From Oscillibacter ruminantium GH1 (lineage in GTDB: Bacteria; Bacillota; Clostridia; Oscillospirales; Oscillospiraceae), in NCBI RefSeq assembly GCF_000307265.1, contig NZ_DF158901.1, forward strand, positions 38,250 through 102,249: a stretch of DNA of 64,000 bases, given 5' to 3'. The notes under the pieces were generated by a model. The model worked only from the letters and a program-made list of their open reading frames with translations, was not told the DNA's origin and did no database searches. The position numbers were made by a program, and so were the translations under genes. Positions 43,595-52,830 of this stretch are shown in pieces. How positions within the stretch are numbered: position 1 is the first letter of the stretch; the number at the start of each line of letters is the position of its first letter.

Positions 43595-45979
43595 ATGAGC
43601 GAATTATTTGAAAAATCCATGAGGACGCTGGAGTTGCCCCGGGTGCTGGCGATGCTGGCGGAGCAAGCGGTCAGCGACGAGGCAAAGCGCCGCGCTCTGG
43701 CGCTGACACCGGAGACGGAGCCGGAGGAGGTTCTGCGGCTTCTGGACCAGACTGACGCGGCCCGGGAGATGATCGGCCTGCGGGGCAGTCCGTCCTTTTC
43801 CGGCCTCAAACCGGTGCGGGAGTCTTTGGACCGGGCGGACCGGGGCGGCGGATTGAATACCCATGAGCTGCTGACCATCGCGGGCCTTTTGACTGCCGCC
43901 CGGCGGACACGGGAGTATTTTAACGGCGACGCCGGAGAGAAAACCGCCATCGACCACCTGTTTTTATCCCTTCATGGCAATCGTTTTCTAGAGGAGAAAA
44001 TCAAGACCGTCATTTTGGACGAGGATACCATTTCGGACAACGCCAGCCCCGAGTTGAACGACATCCGCCGTAAGATGCGTGCGGCGCAGGCGAAAAGCCG
44101 TCAGGTTTTGCAGCGTATCATCTCATCCCCGTCTTACAGCAAGGTTTTGCAGGAGAGCATCATCACCCAGAGGGACGGGCGGTTTGTGGTGCCGGTGAAA
44201 GCAGAGCAGAAGGGCGCGCTTCCGGGACTGGTCCATGATGTGTCCTCCACCGGAGCGACCCTGTTTGTGGAACCGATGGGTGTGGTGCAGGCCAACAACG
44301 AGTACATCGAACTGGAGGCCAAGGAGAAAAAGGAGATCGAGCGGATTCTCGCGGAGTTGTCCGCCGACGCGGCGAACCACCGGGAGGACATCCAGTGGGA
44401 CTACGATGCGCTGGTGCACTTGGATTTGATTTTCGCCAAGGGGCAGCTTTCCTATAAGTTGGACGGCATCCGGCCAGAGGTTCGTCGGGACGGGGCCGTG
44501 GTCCTGCGAAAGGCCCGCCACCCGCTGCTGGACCGGGCAAAAGCGGTTCCCATCGACCTTGAGCTGGGGGACAGCTTTGACACGCTGGTTATCACCGGCC
44601 CCAACACGGGAGGTAAGACCGTGAGCCTCAAGACGCTGGGCCTTTTAACCTTGATGTCCCAGTGCGGACTTCACATCCCCGCAGCGTCCGGCAGCCAGAT
44701 TTCCGTATACGAGCGGGTGCTGGCGGACATTGGAGATGAGCAGAGTATTGAGCAGAGCCTCTCCACGTTTTCCTCCCACATGACCAGCATCGTCCGGATT
44801 CTGGAGGAGACGGACCGGCGGACGATGGTGCTGTTCGACGAGTTGGGCGCAGGAACGGACCCGGTGGAGGGCGCGGCATTGGCCATCGCCATTATCCAGC
44901 GGGTGCGGGCGACCGGGGCGAAGATTGCTGCCACCACTCACTACGCGGAGCTGAAGACCTTCGCCATGACAACTGCCGGGGTGGAAAATGCCTCCTGCGA
45001 GTTTGATGTGGAGAGCCTGAAGCCCACCTATCGGCTTTTGATCGGAATTCCCGGCAAGTCCAACGCCTTTGCCATCTCCAAGCGTCTGGGTTTGCCCGAC
45101 GATGTGGTGGAGGATGCCAAGGCCCAGATGGCCGGGGACAGCGTCCGGTTTGAGGATGTGCTCACCCAGCTGGAGCAGAAGCGGCAGGCGCTTGAAAAAA
45201 AGCAGCTGGAGGCGGATCGCCTTTTCCAGCAGCGGGAAGAGGACGCCCGCAAGGCGCGGGAGTTCCGCACCCAGATGGAGCGGGCCCGCGACAATGCCCG
45301 CAGCCGGGGCGAGGCAGACGCCCGCCGCATCCTGCGGGACGCGAAAAACGCCGCCGACGCAACCATGAACGAATTGGCCGAGCTGCGCAAGCAGCAGGCC
45401 CGGGCGGATGCCGCCCAGAATCTCAACGAGGCACAGGCCGCCATTCGGCGGGGACTGAACGAGGCGGAAGAAAAGCTCCGCAGCCGGGAATTCGACCCGG
45501 AGCCGATCCCCAAGCCCAGCCGCCCCATTCAAAAGGGAGATCAGGTGGAGATTCCCGGCGTGAAAACTTGGGCGGAGGTGCTTTCCGTTGGAAAGGACGG
45601 TACGCTCCAGCTGCAGGCGGGCCGGATGAAAATGACCGTGAAGGCGGGTGAGGTGCGGCTGATCGAGGAGCCGAAACAGCAAAAAAAGCCTGCCGTGTCC
45701 ATTCAGTCCCGAGCGGCGCAGCTGCTGCGCACCGCCGCCTCCAGCGAACTGGACATCCGGGGAATGGAGACGATCGAGGCGGAGGGCGTGGTGGAAAATT
45801 TCCTCTCCGCCGCCGTGATGGGCCGGTTGGAAACCGTCACCATTATCCACGGAAAGGGAACCGGCGCTCTGCGAAAAGCCGTCCACGCGCTGCTGCGGCG
45901 GAACAAGGCGGTGAAGTCCTTCCGATTGGGTGTCTATGGCGAGGGCGAGGACGGCGTAACGGTTGTGACCATGAAATGA
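43595..45979 (+). CDS. mutS2: MutS2 family protein (Smr endonuclease domain; RqcU-type)
   Basis: A 794-residue protein: a MutS core without mismatch-recognition domain, Walker A ITGPNTGGKTVSLK near residue 332, Walker B VLFDELGAGTDPVEGAAL near residue 408, a long coiled coil (about 515-635), a KOW-like segment and the C-terminal Smr domain (LDIRGMETIEAE, IIHGKGTGALR, about 718-794). In Bacillus MutS2 senses collided ribosomes and splits them or cuts mRNA; earlier work tied it to recombination control. Follows recO by 45 bases. Confidence 0.95.
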   Translation: MSELFEKSMRTLELPRVLAMLAEQAVSDEAKRRALALTPETEPEEVLRLLDQTDAAREMIGLRGSPSFSGLKPVRESLDRADRGGGLNTHELLTIAGLLTAARRTREYFNGDAGEKTAIDHLFLSLHGNRFLEEKIKTVILDEDTISDNASPELNDIRRKMRAAQAKSRQVLQRIISSPSYSKVLQESIITQRDGRFVVPVKAEQKGALPGLVHDVSSTGATLFVEPMGVVQANNEYIELEAKEKKEIERILAELSADAANHREDIQWDYDALVHLDLIFAKGQLSYKLDGIRPEVRRDGAVVLRKARHPLLDRAKAVPIDLELGDSFDTLVITGPNTGGKTVSLKTLGLLTLMSQCGLHIPAASGSQISVYERVLADIGDEQSIEQSLSTFSSHMTSIVRILEETDRRTMVLFDELGAGTDPVEGAALAIAIIQRVRATGAKIAATTHYAELKTFAMTTAGVENASCEFDVESLKPTYRLLIGIPGKSNAFAISKRLGLPDDVVEDAKAQMAGDSVRFEDVLTQLEQKRQALEKKQLEADRLFQQREEDARKAREFRTQMERARDNARSRGEADARRILRDAKNAADATMNELAELRKQQARADAAQNLNEAQAAIRRGLNEAEEKLRSREFDPEPIPKPSRPIQKGDQVEIPGVKTWAEVLSVGKDGTLQLQAGRMKMTVKAGEVRLIEEPKQQKKPAVSIQSRAAQLLRTAASSELDIRGMETIEAEGVVENFLSAAVMGRLETVTIIHGKGTGALRKAVHALLRRNKAVKSFRLGVYGEGEDGVTVVTMK

Positions 45980-46004
45980 GTCCCGCCCACGATAGGTTGA
46001 CCTA

Positions 46005-46033
46005 TTGAAATTTGCTGGCAAATTTGATATAAT
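46005..46033 (+). promoter_or_regulatory. Promoter of uridine phosphorylase with internal palindrome
   Basis: TTGAAA (46005-46010), 17 bases, TATAAT (46028-46033). Between the two hexamers lies a perfect 8-base dyad AAATTTGC-TG-GCAAATTT (46008-46025), an ideal repressor site. Confidence 0.75.
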
Positions 46034-46081
46034 AAAATCTTCCATTATCCGAAATGGGAAATCTGATTTGAGGTGATCGGT

Positions 46082-46852
46082 ATGCATGATTTGCCGAAAC
46101 AGTATCATATCCAGTGTGCCCCCGGAGACGTGGGCCGCTACTGCATCCTGCCCGGGGACCCGGGCCGCGTTCCCGCCATTGCCGCGCTGTTTGACAACGC
46201 GGAAAAGGTGGCTCAAAACCGGGAGTACACCACCTATACCGGCACGCTCTTGGGCGAGAAGGTGTCCGTCTGCTCCACGGGGATCGGCGGGCCTTCCGCC
46301 GCTATCGCCATGGAGGAGCTGACAAAGTGCGGTGCGGATACCTTCATCCGCACCGGTACCTGCGGCGGGATTGCGCTGGACGTGAAGTCCGGCGACATCG
46401 TGGTGGCCACGGGGGCCGTCCGGTTTGAACATACCAGCATGGAATACGCGCCCATTGAGTTCCCCGCCGTGGCGGATTTCGGAATCACCGGCTGCCTTGC
46501 GCAGGCCACGAAGAATTTGGGCTATCCCCTCCATACCGGCGTTGTCCAGTGCAAGGACAGCTTTTACGGACAGCACAGCCCGGACAAATCCCCGGTTTAC
46601 TATGAGCTTCAGCAGAAGTGGGAGAGCTGGAAGCGTTTGGGCGTGAAAGCCAGCGAGATGGAGTCCGCGGCCATCTTTGTGGTGGCGGCGGCGCTGGGCG
46701 TGCGGTGTGGCTCCTGCTTCCATGTGGTGTGGAATCAGGAGCGGGAGAAGGCGGGCATGGATCAGACGATGAGCGAAGATACCACCGCCTCCGTCAAGGT
46801 GGCCGTGGAGGCGCTGAAGCTGCTGATTCAGTCCGACCGCGCTGAAAAATAA
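46082..46852 (+). CDS. udp: Uridine phosphorylase
   Basis: A 256-residue nucleoside phosphorylase that splits uridine to uracil and ribose 1-phosphate. Signatures are [14 protein letters not shown] near residue 20, [16 protein letters not shown] near residue 66 (phosphate site), IRTGTCGGI near residue 92 and [13 protein letters not shown] near residue 194. ATG 46082 has GAGGTG 8 bases upstream; GTG 46073 is inside that site. Control through the promoter palindrome and a nucleoside-type ABC transporter further along the window make nucleoside salvage plausible. Confidence 0.92.
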   Translation: MHDLPKQYHIQCAPGDVGRYCILPGDPGRVPAIAALFDNAEKVAQNREYTTYTGTLLGEKVSVCSTGIGGPSAAIAMEELTKCGADTFIRTGTCGGIALDVKSGDIVVATGAVRFEHTSMEYAPIEFPAVADFGITGCLAQATKNLGYPLHTGVVQCKDSFYGQHSPDKSPVYYELQQKWESWKRLGVKASEMESAAIFVVAAALGVRCGSCFHVVWNQEREKAGMDQTMSEDTTASVKVAVEALKLLIQSDRAEK

Positions 46853-46864
46853 CGGACGCGGGCT

Positions 46865-47731
46865 ATGAAGGAATTTGAGGCTTTCTTGCAAACCTCCATC
46901 CCTGGAATGAAGCTGACCATCAGCGAGCTGTTTTCTGCGGTCGTCACGTTGCTGGTGTGTCTGCTGGTGATTCGGGTGGTGATGAAGCTGCTGCGCAGCC
47001 TGATCCGACGAACAAAGCTGGACGACCGGGTGCAGAAATATCTGCTGATGGCGCTGCGGCTGGTGCTGTATGCCATTGCGGTCATTATTGTCTTGGGCGC
47101 ACTGAATGTAGACGCCACCTCGCTGGTGGCGCTTTTAAGCGTTGCATCTCTGGGCATTACGTTGGCGGCGGAGGATATTTTGGGCAATGTGGCCGGCGGG
47201 TTGGTGCTGCTCAGTTCCCGCCCCTTTGTGATTGGGGATTTTATCGAGGCTGACGGCGTTTCCGGCACAGTGGAGGAAATCACCCTGAACCGCACGAAAC
47301 TGATTACCCCGGAGGGGCTGACCGTGTTGGTTCCCAACAAGGCGCTGTCTTCCAGCAAGCTGACGAATTATACGGCCCTTGGCCGCCGCCGGGTCTGCCG
47401 AAAGGTCACCGCGTCCTATGACGCGCCCACGCAAGCGGTGAAAGCCGCTTGCCTCCTGGCGCTGGAGCGGACGGGAGATCAGCTGACGGACCCCGCACCC
47501 TCGGTCTACCTGACGGACTATCAGTCCAGCGCCATCGAGTACAGCGTATACTGCTGGTGTACGCCGGAGCATTACTGGGGCGTGTATCTCAGCCTTGGGG
47601 AAAATCTGCGGGACGCATTCGCGGAAAAGGGCGTGGAGATGACCTATAACCACCTGAACGTTCACATTCTGGGCGAGAGAGAATCTGGTTTCGCAAGAAA
47701 AACCGGAACAGCGGGTCTGGAAGAAAAATAA
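46865..47731 (+). CDS. Small-conductance mechanosensitive channel (MscS)
   Basis: A 288-residue channel with three membrane helices near residues 18-40, 58-80 and 85-110; the pore helix shows the Gly/Ala pattern LGITLAAEDILGNVAGG. The beta domain has PFVIGDFIEADGVSGTVEEI and PNKALSSSKLTNYT, characteristic of MscS. It relieves turgor on osmotic downshock. It is 12 bases after uridine phosphorylase and probably co-transcribed, ending at the terminator that follows. Confidence 0.93.
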   Translation: MKEFEAFLQTSIPGMKLTISELFSAVVTLLVCLLVIRVVMKLLRSLIRRTKLDDRVQKYLLMALRLVLYAIAVIIVLGALNVDATSLVALLSVASLGITLAAEDILGNVAGGLVLLSSRPFVIGDFIEADGVSGTVEEITLNRTKLITPEGLTVLVPNKALSSSKLTNYTALGRRRVCRKVTASYDAPTQAVKAACLLALERTGDQLTDPAPSVYLTDYQSSAIEYSVYCWCTPEHYWGVYLSLGENLRDAFAEKGVEMTYNHLNVHILGERESGFARKTGTAGLEEK

Positions 47732-47745
47732 GCAAATCTTTTGAA

Positions 47746-47780
47746 AGAGAGGGCCTGCCATTGGCAGGCCCTCTCTTTTC
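47746..47780 (+). terminator. Terminator of udp-mscS
   Basis: A perfect 15-base stem AGAGAGGGCCTGCCA with its complement, followed by TTTTC. Confidence 0.9.
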
Positions 47781-47838
47781 ATCTGCATTTGACACTCGCT
47801 CCGAAAGAAGCATGTCGGAGTTTCTATGGATAAACAAG

Positions 47839-47871
47839 CGAAGGGCGGCCCCATTTCGAGGCCGCCCTTCG
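47839..47871 (-). terminator. Terminator of mreB
   Basis: A perfect 12-base stem CGAAGGGCGGCC with its complement and a 9-base loop, 14 bases after the mreB stop, followed by CTTGTTTATCC on the minus strand. Confidence 0.8.
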
Positions 47872-47884
47872 TGATTTTCTGCGT

Positions 47885-48904
47885 TTAATTCATCTGCCGC
47901 CGACGGCTCAGATTCTGCGTGCCGTCCTGCATGCTGTTGAGTGCATCCAAGCTCTTTCCGGTGCCCAGAGCCACGCAGGAGATCGCATCCTCTGCCACCA
48001 CCGTGTGGATGCCTGTCCGCGCCGCCACCAGCTTGTCAAAGCCGGAAACCAAGCTGCCGCCGCCGGTCATGACAATGCCGTTGGTGGAAATATCCGCCAC
48101 CAGCTCGGGAGGCGTCCGCTCCAAAACGGAGTGGATGGCCTCCATAATGCGCTCTACCGGCTCCTCAAAAGCGTCCATCATCTCCGTGGAACTGACGGTG
48201 ATGACCTTGGGAAGACCCGTCAACAGACACCGGCCCTTTACGTCCAGCGTTTCCTCCTCGTCCTTGGGGAACACGCAGCCCAGCTTAATTTTCATCTCTT
48301 CGGCGGTCCGCTCACCCACCAGCAGATTGTGCTTGCGGCGCATATACTTCACGACCGCCTCATTCAGCTGGTCGCCTGCGACCTTGATGGATGCGGATTC
48401 CACCACGCCGCTCAGGGAAATCACCGCGATGTCGGCGGTGCCGCCGCCGATATCCACCACCATGTGTCCGTCGGGCTTGGCGATGTCAATGCCCGCGCCG
48501 ATGGCCGCAGCCACAGGCTCCTCAATCAGGTATACTTTTCGCGCACCCGCCTGAATGCCCGCGTCGATCACGGCGCGCTCTTCCACCTCGGTGATACCGG
48601 AGGGGATGCAGATGATGACCCGGGGCTTGAAGAAGGAGAAGCCCGCCACTTTCCGAATAAACTCGCGGAGCATCCGCTCCGTCATGTCATAGTCGGAAAT
48701 AACGCCTTCACGCAGGGGACGGATCGCGATGATGTTGCCGGGGGTACGGCCCAGCATGGCCTGCGCATCCGCGCCAACCTGAAGCAGCTTGCCGGTGTTT
48801 TTGTCCAGCGCGACCACGCTGGGCTCGTTCAGAACAATTCCCTTGCCTTTGACGTATACCAAAACGGAAGCGGTACCAAGATCGATACCGATATCTTTTG
48901 CCAT
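47885..48904 (-). CDS. mreB: Rod shape-determining protein MreB/Mbl
   Basis: A 339-residue actin homologue that guides lateral wall synthesis. Phosphate 1 loop DIGIDLGTASVLVYV is at residue 4, VVDIGGGTADIAVISL near residue 160 is phosphate 2, and the adenosine motif IVMTGGGSLVSGFDKL is near residue 288. No mreC, mreD or other partner follows; single-copy placement next to comFC suggests an extra paralogue (Mbl-like), which is inference. ATG 48904 is chosen since GGAGG is 8 bases upstream. Confidence 0.93.
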   Translation of the reverse strand: MAKDIGIDLGTASVLVYVKGKGIVLNEPSVVALDKNTGKLLQVGADAQAMLGRTPGNIIAIRPLREGVISDYDMTERMLREFIRKVAGFSFFKPRVIICIPSGITEVEERAVIDAGIQAGARKVYLIEEPVAAAIGAGIDIAKPDGHMVVDIGGGTADIAVISLSGVVESASIKVAGDQLNEAVVKYMRRKHNLLVGERTAEEMKIKLGCVFPKDEEETLDVKGRCLLTGLPKVITVSSTEMMDAFEEPVERIMEAIHSVLERTPPELVADISTNGIVMTGGGSLVSGFDKLVAARTGIHTVVAEDAISCVALGTGKSLDALNSMQDGTQNLSRRRQMN

Positions 48905-49057
48905 GGACATAGCCTCCACCTCATGCTCTTTCTACTGTATTTTCTGCCGAATTCTTCAAAATTATGAGAAGCGGCTTTTACCGCATACAATCATACGGAT
49001 ATATTATACCGACGGCCCTATGGGATTGCAAGTACATTCTGTTAAAATGAAAAATTT

Positions 49058-49762
49058 TCAACATTCTTCTCCGTTAATCCGAGGACGTGTTTTGCCGGAT
49101 GACACGTCTCGTTTTGCGCATGTCAGCGCCACCGCCGCGCAGACCACCTGCTCCGCTGCGCCGCCTTTCAGTGTGCGGATGCATTCCGTCAGGGTGGAGC
49201 CGGTGGTACAGATGTCGTCGATCAACAGAACGCGCCGCCCCGCCACATCCGCGCCGGGTGCGAGGGCGTATACACCCAGAACATTGGCCCGCCGCGCATC
49301 GGCGTCTGCAAGCTCCGACTGGGCCGGGGTGTTTACTTTTTTCACCAGCAGTTTTTCCGGCGCGGTTCCCCACAGGCGGCATGCGGACTGCGCCAGCAGC
49401 CGCGCTTGATCGAAACCCCGCTCCTTCAAGCGTTTCGGCCCCACCGGAACCCAAGTCACCACATCAAACTCTCCGGCAAACCGCTCTGCGGCGCACCGGC
49501 AGACTAGTTCTCCCAGCGGACGGGCCAGATGGGTCCCGCCTTGAAATTTCAGGCGCAGCAAAGCGGTCCGCACCGCACCCTCATAAAGGAGGGGCGCAGC
49601 GCAGCAAAGTCCGTCCGGTCCGGTGCGGAGCCCGGCATCCCCCTCGGCCCATGGCAGGGAGCGTTCACAGGCGGGGCAGATGCCTGCCCCATCCGCGACC
49701 CGGCCGCAGAAGGGACATTTTTGAGGGAAGAGCAGGTCTAAAATCGCATGAAAGCCGTTCAT
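49058..49762 (-). CDS. comFC: ComF family protein (ComFC, phosphoribosyltransferase fold)
   Basis: A 234-residue protein. The N-terminal zinc ribbon has CPFCGRVADGAGICPAC near residue 16; the PRTase core has WVPVGPKRLKERGFDQA near residue 107 and the PRPP motif VLLIDDICTTGSTL near residue 182. ComFC works in late steps of DNA uptake for transformation. ComFA and comFB are not here. Its start overlaps the XRE regulator stop by four bases, so the two are translationally coupled. Confidence 0.93.
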   Translation of the reverse strand: MNGFHAILDLLFPQKCPFCGRVADGAGICPACERSLPWAEGDAGLRTGPDGLCCAAPLLYEGAVRTALLRLKFQGGTHLARPLGELVCRCAAERFAGEFDVVTWVPVGPKRLKERGFDQARLLAQSACRLWGTAPEKLLVKKVNTPAQSELADADARRANVLGVYALAPGADVAGRRVLLIDDICTTGSTLTECIRTLKGGAAEQVVCAAVALTCAKRDVSSGKTRPRINGEEC

Positions 49763-50007
49763 TTTTCTCTCTGCCTCCGGGGATAGGGCGTCATTTCGCT
49801 GGTCAGGCCGACCAGATAGTCCACGCTGACGCCATAATATTCCGCGAGACGGACAACCACGTCCAGCGGATAATTCAACACACCGATCTCGTATTGAGAA
49901 TACGTATTTTGCTTCACATGCAGCACTTCCGCAACCGCCTCCTGCGTCAGTCCCCGGTCGATTCGAAGGCTGCGAATGCGCTCGTATTTCAAAATTTCAT
50001 TCCGCAT
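49759..50007 (-). CDS. XRE family helix-turn-helix regulator
   Basis: An 82-residue Cro/CI-type protein: RIRSLRIDRGLTQEAVAEVL and NTYSQYEIGVLNYPLDVVV, then LAEYYGVSVDYLVGLTSE, a complete single HTH domain with a short basic tail. ATG 50007 follows AGGTGATAAAAA. Several palindromes upstream point to autoregulation, and the overlap with comFC means it also controls that gene's expression. Such a pairing is not a standard competence arrangement. Confidence 0.88.
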   Translation of the reverse strand: MRNEILKYERIRSLRIDRGLTQEAVAEVLHVKQNTYSQYEIGVLNYPLDVVVRLAEYYGVSVDYLVGLTSEMTPYPRRQREK

Positions 50008-50010
50008 TTT

Positions 50011-50083
50011 TTATCACCTGATAAAAGTATATGTATCTTAAAACAAGATATTTTTATTTATCTGAAATACAGATATTCTGTAT
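50011..50083 (-). promoter_or_regulatory. Palindrome cluster upstream of the XRE regulator
   Basis: TTATCA-CC-TGATAA (50011-50024) overlaps the ribosome binding site, and two overlapping dyads TATCTG-AAATA-CAGATA (50059-50075) and ATACAG-ATATT-CTGTAT (50067-50083) lie upstream of a minus-strand TATACT. They fit operators for the adjacent XRE protein. Confidence 0.6.
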
Positions 50084-50135
50084 AATGATTATGAAAAAAG
50101 ACCGTGCGGATAAGCGATCTCCCATGAGCATACAA

Positions 50136-50170
50136 AAAGCATGGGAGCCGCGCAAGGCGCGGCCCCCATG
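50136..50170 (-). terminator. Terminator of ylbJ
   Basis: A 14-base stem CATGGGRGCCGCGC with one mismatch and a 3-base loop, followed on the minus strand by TTTTTGTATG, 15 bases after the ylbJ stop. Confidence 0.8.
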
Positions 50171-50184
50171 ACGAAGCATGATTT

Positions 50185-51093
50185 TTACCCCATAACATAT
50201 CCAACCACAAGCAAAGCAAGCCCGCCCGACAGCCCGGACTGGACAGCTTTGCCCAACAGGCAGTTTCGGGTGGAAAGGCCGCTGTCTGCCAGCACCGCCA
50301 AGGTTTGGAACAGCACCGACACTCCGCCCCAGCCCGCCAGCACCGACGCCAGTACAAATCCGGCAGAGCTGTTAGGAACCAGCGGAATGACGGAGAACAG
50401 CTCCAAGAAACCCACCGCCGCCGCGCCCACAAAGCCGGTCAGGTTCCGCAAAGGCTGGGCCAGCACATAGAATACGGTGACAAAGGCGCAGATGTTCAAC
50501 ATGGACGACAGCGCCCCCCGCACCGCGCTCACAAACGCCGTGGTCAGCGGCACGGCGCGGGAGACAAACCGCTGCCGTGGCTTCGCGCGCACCGTGGCCC
50601 CTCCTCGGAACAAGATTCCCGTCAAAAGGGCGGACAGCACATGGATCAGCCACAGCCAGACCCCCACCCGGACACTGTGGAACACGCCCGCGCCCAGAAC
50701 GCTGATGAGAAAGGCGGGGTTTGCCGTGTTGCAAAATGCCAGCAGCCGCTCCGCCTCTGCCTCGCTGACCAGGTTTTCCCGATACAGTTCCGCTGCCGTC
50801 CGCGCGCCGATGGGATAGCCGCCCACAAGGCCCAGAATCAGCGCCGTGGCTCCCGCGCCGTCCACCCGGAACAGCGGCCACATCAAAAATTCCAGCCGGG
50901 GGGCCAGTACCTCCCCCACGCCAAGCGACACCAGCAGAGAGCTGGCGGTGAGGAAAAGAAACTGGGAGGGAATGACCGTTTCCCCGCACAGAGTCAGCGC
51001 CTCGCTCACGTTTTGGCGCACACCCTCCGCGTTTGCCAGCAGCGCCGCCAGCCCGAGCGCCGCCAGCAGGCACAAAACCGTTTTCCTTTTCAC
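50185..51093 (-). CDS. ylbJ: Sporulation integral membrane protein YlbJ
   Basis: A 302-residue membrane protein with about eight helices and two nucleoside-recognition (Gate) segments. Marks are GETVIPSQFLFLTASSLLVSLG near residue 36, LGLVGGYPIGARTAAELY near residue 90, LAFCNTANPAFLISVLG near residue 118 and PLVPNSSAGFVLA near residue 240. YlbJ belongs to the sigma-E regulon and is needed for spore cortex formation in Bacillus. It supports a spore-forming host. Confidence 0.9.
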   Translation of the reverse strand: MKRKTVLCLLAALGLAALLANAEGVRQNVSEALTLCGETVIPSQFLFLTASSLLVSLGVGEVLAPRLEFLMWPLFRVDGAGATALILGLVGGYPIGARTAAELYRENLVSEAEAERLLAFCNTANPAFLISVLGAGVFHSVRVGVWLWLIHVLSALLTGILFRGGATVRAKPRQRFVSRAVPLTTAFVSAVRGALSSMLNICAFVTVFYVLAQPLRNLTGFVGAAAVGFLELFSVIPLVPNSSAGFVLASVLAGWGGVSVLFQTLAVLADSGLSTRNCLLGKAVQSGLSGGLALLVVGYVMG

Positions 51094-51218
51094 CTCACCG
51101 CCCCCTCGGGATACCCTATGCGCCGGTGGGGATGGTCATGCCTGCAGGCGCAGTGAAAAAGCGGCGCTCACAGGCAAGTTTTCCCACCTGTCTTCATACA
51201 GTTGAGCGAGGTGAGACG

Positions 51219-51512
51219 ATGGAAAAACGCAAGCGGCGGGACACGCCGCTGACAGAGCTGGCGGAGCTGTTCGACCTCCCCGGCGACGTGGTGGCGGGAT
51301 TGTGCCATATGGAAATGATCGGCGACCGGCGGCTGTTTTTGGAACACCACAGCGGAATTTTATCATACAGCGATCAGCAGATCGACGTGAACACGCCCTG
51401 CGGAATTCTGCGGGTCCGGGGACGCAAGCTGACGCTGGAGGCTATGACGGGAGAAGAACTGCGGATCGGCGGGATCGTGGATGCGGTGGAGTGGGTGAGG
51501 ACAGATGCTTGA
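51219..51512 (+). CDS. yqfC: Sporulation protein YqfC (YabP/YqfC family)
   Basis: A 97-residue protein with the YabP/YqfC pattern: LPGDVVAGLCHMEMIGDRRL, then HSGILSYSDQQIDVNT and GRKLTLEAMTGEELRIGG. It is made in the mother cell and is needed for efficient sporulation in Bacillus. ATG 51219 follows GAGGTGAGACG. It overlaps yqfD by 8 bases. Confidence 0.9.
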   Translation: MEKRKRRDTPLTELAELFDLPGDVVAGLCHMEMIGDRRLFLEHHSGILSYSDQQIDVNTPCGILRVRGRKLTLEAMTGEELRIGGIVDAVEWVRTDA

Positions 51513-52695
51513 AGAACTGGTAAACCGCCTGCGGGGGCAGGTGCGGCTGCGGATAGAGAGTACATTTCCAGAGCGGATCATGAACCTCTGCGCCCAGCGG
51601 AAGCTGGAGCTGCGGGACGTGCGGTGGGAGAGCTCCACGGCGTTTTTCTGCGTGCTCACCCGGCGGGATTTTCATCTTCTGCGCCTTTTGACCCGAAATT
51701 TGGACTGCACGCTCCATGTACAAAAACGGGAGGGCGCACCCTTTGCGCTTGGCAAGCTCCGGCGGAGGCAGGCGTTGGCGGCCTGTCTGGTGGGGTGCGC
51801 CTTGGCGCTGTTTTTCGGTTCCTTCTTCATCTGGGATATCACGGTGGACGGCGCGGTGACCGTTCCGGAGGAGAAAATATTGCGGGCGCTGGAGGAAAAC
51901 GGCGTGGGCTTTGGAACCTTCGGCTTTTCCATCGACGGCGAGGATTTGCGCAACCACATTCTGTTGGAAATTCCCGAATTGAGCTGGCTGACGGTGAACG
52001 TCTCCGGCTGCCGGGCCTATGTGCAGGTGCGGGAGCGGGTGCCTGCGCCGGAGCTACTGAACCGCCGCGCCCCCTGTAACGTGACGGCCCGGCGGGACGG
52101 ACTGGTGCTGCGGGTACAGGCGTTTTTGGGCAAAAAATGCATTCTCATGGGCGATACGGTGGAAAAAGATCAGATTTTGATTTCCGGCATTGAGGACTTG
52201 GACACCTTTGGTGCGCGCATTACCACGGCGCAGGGCTTTGTCACCGCCCGGACGTGGTATCGTCTGAGCGCGGATTTTCCCTTGACCATTCAGGAAAAAA
52301 GCGACCAAACGGAGGCAAAAGAGCGCTACTCGCTGATTTTTGGAAAGCAGCGAATAAAATTCTATGGAAGCAGTAGCTATTTTGGGGCAACTTATGATAA
52401 AATAATGACAAGACAGCAGTTGGAGCTTTTCGGATTGCCGCTGCCCGTCACCGTGGAAAAAGAGAGCTATCGTCCTTATGAGCTGCTTGCGCGCACCCGC
52501 ACCGCCGCAGAGGCGGAGGCGGAGGGCAAAACGGTTCTGACCGCCTACCTGACCGCGTTGATGGGCGAGGACGGTGAAATCCGTTCCACCCTTGTCTCAT
52601 CCCGGCAGAATGGAGACGTTTTGCGCGTGACATTGTCCGCCGAGTGCGTGGAGGAGATCGGGCAGACGACGGCCCTTGAAGCCGAGACGGGCTGA
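51505..52695 (+). CDS. yqfD: Sporulation protein YqfD
   Basis: A 396-residue membrane-anchored sporulation protein. The N-terminal cytosolic part (about 1-90) is followed by a single helix (ALAACLVGCALALFFGSFFIW, near residue 95) and a large outer domain with GVGFGTFGFSIDGEDLRNHIL and PELSWLTVNVSGCRAYVQV, typical of YqfD. Overlaps yqfC, as in the conserved yqfC-yqfD-phoH-ybeY order. Confidence 0.92.
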   Translation: MLEELVNRLRGQVRLRIESTFPERIMNLCAQRKLELRDVRWESSTAFFCVLTRRDFHLLRLLTRNLDCTLHVQKREGAPFALGKLRRRQALAACLVGCALALFFGSFFIWDITVDGAVTVPEEKILRALEENGVGFGTFGFSIDGEDLRNHILLEIPELSWLTVNVSGCRAYVQVRERVPAPELLNRRAPCNVTARRDGLVLRVQAFLGKKCILMGDTVEKDQILISGIEDLDTFGARITTAQGFVTARTWYRLSADFPLTIQEKSDQTEAKERYSLIFGKQRIKFYGSSSYFGATYDKIMTRQQLELFGLPLPVTVEKESYRPYELLARTRTAAEAEAEGKTVLTAYLTALMGEDGEIRSTLVSSRQNGDVLRVTLSAECVEEIGQTTALEAETG

Positions 52696-52830
52696 TTCCG
52701 CCGGATGCTCTTTTACAAAGCGCCGCGGCATTGCCGGCGTTGGCTGATTCCCGGCAGCGGGATAAATTCATCAGAAACCGGACGGCGGGGGGTTCACCCC
52801 GTTTCACCGGCAAACAGGAGTGGTCGTATT

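Noticed and set aside
44645-46891. A 748-codon minus-strand open frame across mutS2 and udp.
   Set aside because: It mirrors two strongly recognised genes and its translation is rich in His, Gly and Arg, typical of an antisense shadow in GC-rich DNA.
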